Shown: piece after piece, positions 5,471-5,812 of the stretch
Layout of the letters: each line of letters starts with the position of its first letter
How positions within the stretch are numbered: position 1 is the first letter of the stretch
Assembly: GCA_018399865.1 (NCBI GenBank)
Contig: JAGYNL010000135.1
Span: 1-5,812 of the forward strand
Reading direction: 5' to 3'
DNA length: 5,812 nt
From: Candidatus Bipolaricaulota bacterium
Lineage (GTDB): Bacteria; Bipolaricaulota; Bipolaricaulia; UBA7950; UBA9294
Made by a program: the position numbers and the translations under genes
Notes under the pieces: model-generated
Seen by the model: the letters and a program-made list of their open reading frames with translations, nothing else
Databases searched by the model: none
Told to the model about the DNA's origin: nothing

Positions 5471-5520
5471 ACAGGTTGTAGAAGGCTTGAGCACAGCTTT
5501 CTGAGATTAGCTGACAATTT

Positions 5521-5552
5521 AAGGCTCCCCGTCAATGGGGAGCCTTCTATTG
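5521..5552 (+). terminator. Hairpin terminator after the sigma factor gene
   Basis: A perfect 10-bp stem AAGGCTCCCC (5521-5530) / GGGGAGCCTT (5537-5546) with the 6-nt loop GTCAAT begins 50 bp after the sigma stop. The stem is very stable, but the tail (CTATTG after the TT of the arm) is a poor U-tract, so termination may be partial or the hairpin may act in 3'-end protection. The outer arms AAGGCT/AGCCTT are the same as those of the terminator at 4312-4329. Confidence 0.65.
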
Positions 5553-5591
5553 CTAGAATAACGCAACGAGTTTTGTTTTCCCGTAAGTTAC

Positions 5592-5608
5592 TGTATAGGC
5601 TTAACTTA
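5592..5608 (+). repeat. 17-bp motif, copy 2
   Basis: TGTATAGGCTTAACTTA matches the element at 3644-3660 at 15 of 17 positions. TATAGG (5594-5599) may serve as a -10 box, with TTTTGT (5571-5576) 17 bp upstream as a weak -35. The motif runs into a 13-bp perfect inverted repeat, GCTTAA-C-TTAAGC (5599-5611), which would lie over or near the start site and could bind a regulator. Confidence 0.4.
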
Positions 5609-5742
5609 AGCGTAGCTTTATGAAACACGCTGGCGGTGCTCTTTTCAGCCGCTGAGTCTGCTGGAAAATGGTTTAGGTGCCTTTGTGGCGCGCGCAGCTT
5701 GTCTGCCACGTTAAGGTGATTTTAGCCATAAAAACCCCAACG

Positions 5743-5795
5743 TTGCACGCCCCGGTGAAATAAACGAGAAGGCAGCCATTTCACAGGGCGGGCAA
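5743..5795. other. Long imperfect hairpin near the window edge
   Basis: The arms give 16 Watson-Crick pairs in three blocks: TTGC (5743-5746) with GCAA (5792-5795), CGCCC (5748-5752) with GGGCG (5786-5790), and GTGAAAT (5755-5761) with ATTTCAC (5778-5784). They are interrupted only by one A/G mismatch and a small internal loop (CG against A). The 16-nt apical loop is 5762-5777. Neither side has an adjacent T-tract, so it does not look like a terminator. The strand of a possible transcript is not determined. Confidence 0.55.
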
Positions 5796-5812
5796 GGTAC
5801 AACGCTACATAA

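Larger units (their letters stand above)
5547..5812. other. Non-coding stretch at the right edge: possible promoter plus RNA or long leader
   Basis: No convincing gene was found in these 266 bases. Plus-strand frames are all under about 20 codons. One minus-strand frame (5467-5709, 80 codons) runs through the sigma terminator and has no family resemblance. Several short helices are possible: AGCGT 5609-5613 / ACGCT 5627-5631; GCGG 5633-5636 / CCGC 5649-5652; GTGGC 5685-5689 / GCCAC 5705-5709; and the long hairpin 5743-5795. No tRNA, tmRNA, RNase P, SRP or 6S signature, and no known riboswitch core, was recognised. It may be the leader of a gene beyond the window or a separate small RNA. Confidence 0.35.

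Noticed and set aside
5467..5709. Minus-strand 80-codon frame after the sigma gene
   Set aside because: It reads through the terminator hairpin, ends inside the sigma stop region, has no recognisable domain and no clear Shine-Dalgarno site.
5741..5804. Integron attC-like recombination site or known riboswitch
   Set aside because: The hairpin lacks paired RYYYAAC/GTTRRRY core sites and there is no integrase or cassette nearby. No conserved riboswitch core was recognised.
1..5812. CRISPR array, insertion sequence, tRNA or rRNA
   Set aside because: No regularly spaced repeats, transposase, terminal inverted repeats, cloverleaf or rRNA signature was seen on either strand.

Overview
The window comes from a bacterial chromosome of roughly balanced base composition. 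Genes are tightly packed, with Shine-Dalgarno sites, ATG/GTG starts and sigma-70-like promoters. The gene set is a flotillin-like FloA, a TldD/TldE peptidase pair, a primary-type sigma factor, and an exported beta-rich protein of the kind common in envelopes with an outer membrane. This does not fix a phylum. A deep-branching or uncultivated lineage is possible, but that is inference only.

Layout. (1) Positions 1-289, plus strand: the last 50 codons of a floA-like gene, then a 44-codon ORF whose ATG directly follows the floA stop. (2) Positions 335-3495, minus strand: a three-gene operon read right to left, tldD, then pmbA/tldE (4-bp ATGA overlap), then a GNAT acetyltransferase (ATG 3 nt past the pmbA stop). 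A good promoter lies just upstream of tldD. (3) Positions 3685-4266, plus strand: an unrecognised exported protein of 193 residues with a signal peptide, beta-strand-like segments and a C-terminal membrane helix. It is followed by an intrinsic terminator. (4) Positions 4317-5470, plus strand: a strong extended -10 promoter overlapping that terminator, a leader of about 165 nt with a strong hairpin, and a 317-residue RpoD/SigA-type sigma factor. A 10-bp hairpin follows the gene. (5) Positions 5547-5812: no convincing coding sequence. This stretch has a promoter-like motif shared with the region upstream of the exported protein, an inverted repeat, and a 16-bp imperfect hairpin near the window edge. 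It may be a non-coding RNA or the long leader of a gene outside the window.

Function. TldD and TldE are known to form one zinc peptidase acting on unfolded peptides, and their coupled genes here fit that. The acetyltransferase in the same operon has no predictable substrate. The sigma factor is probably housekeeping. Its leader could form mutually exclusive structures, one of which would cover part of its own ribosome binding site. That leader and the non-coding right end are the parts of the window least explained by known annotation. No mobile element, CRISPR array, tRNA or rRNA was seen.
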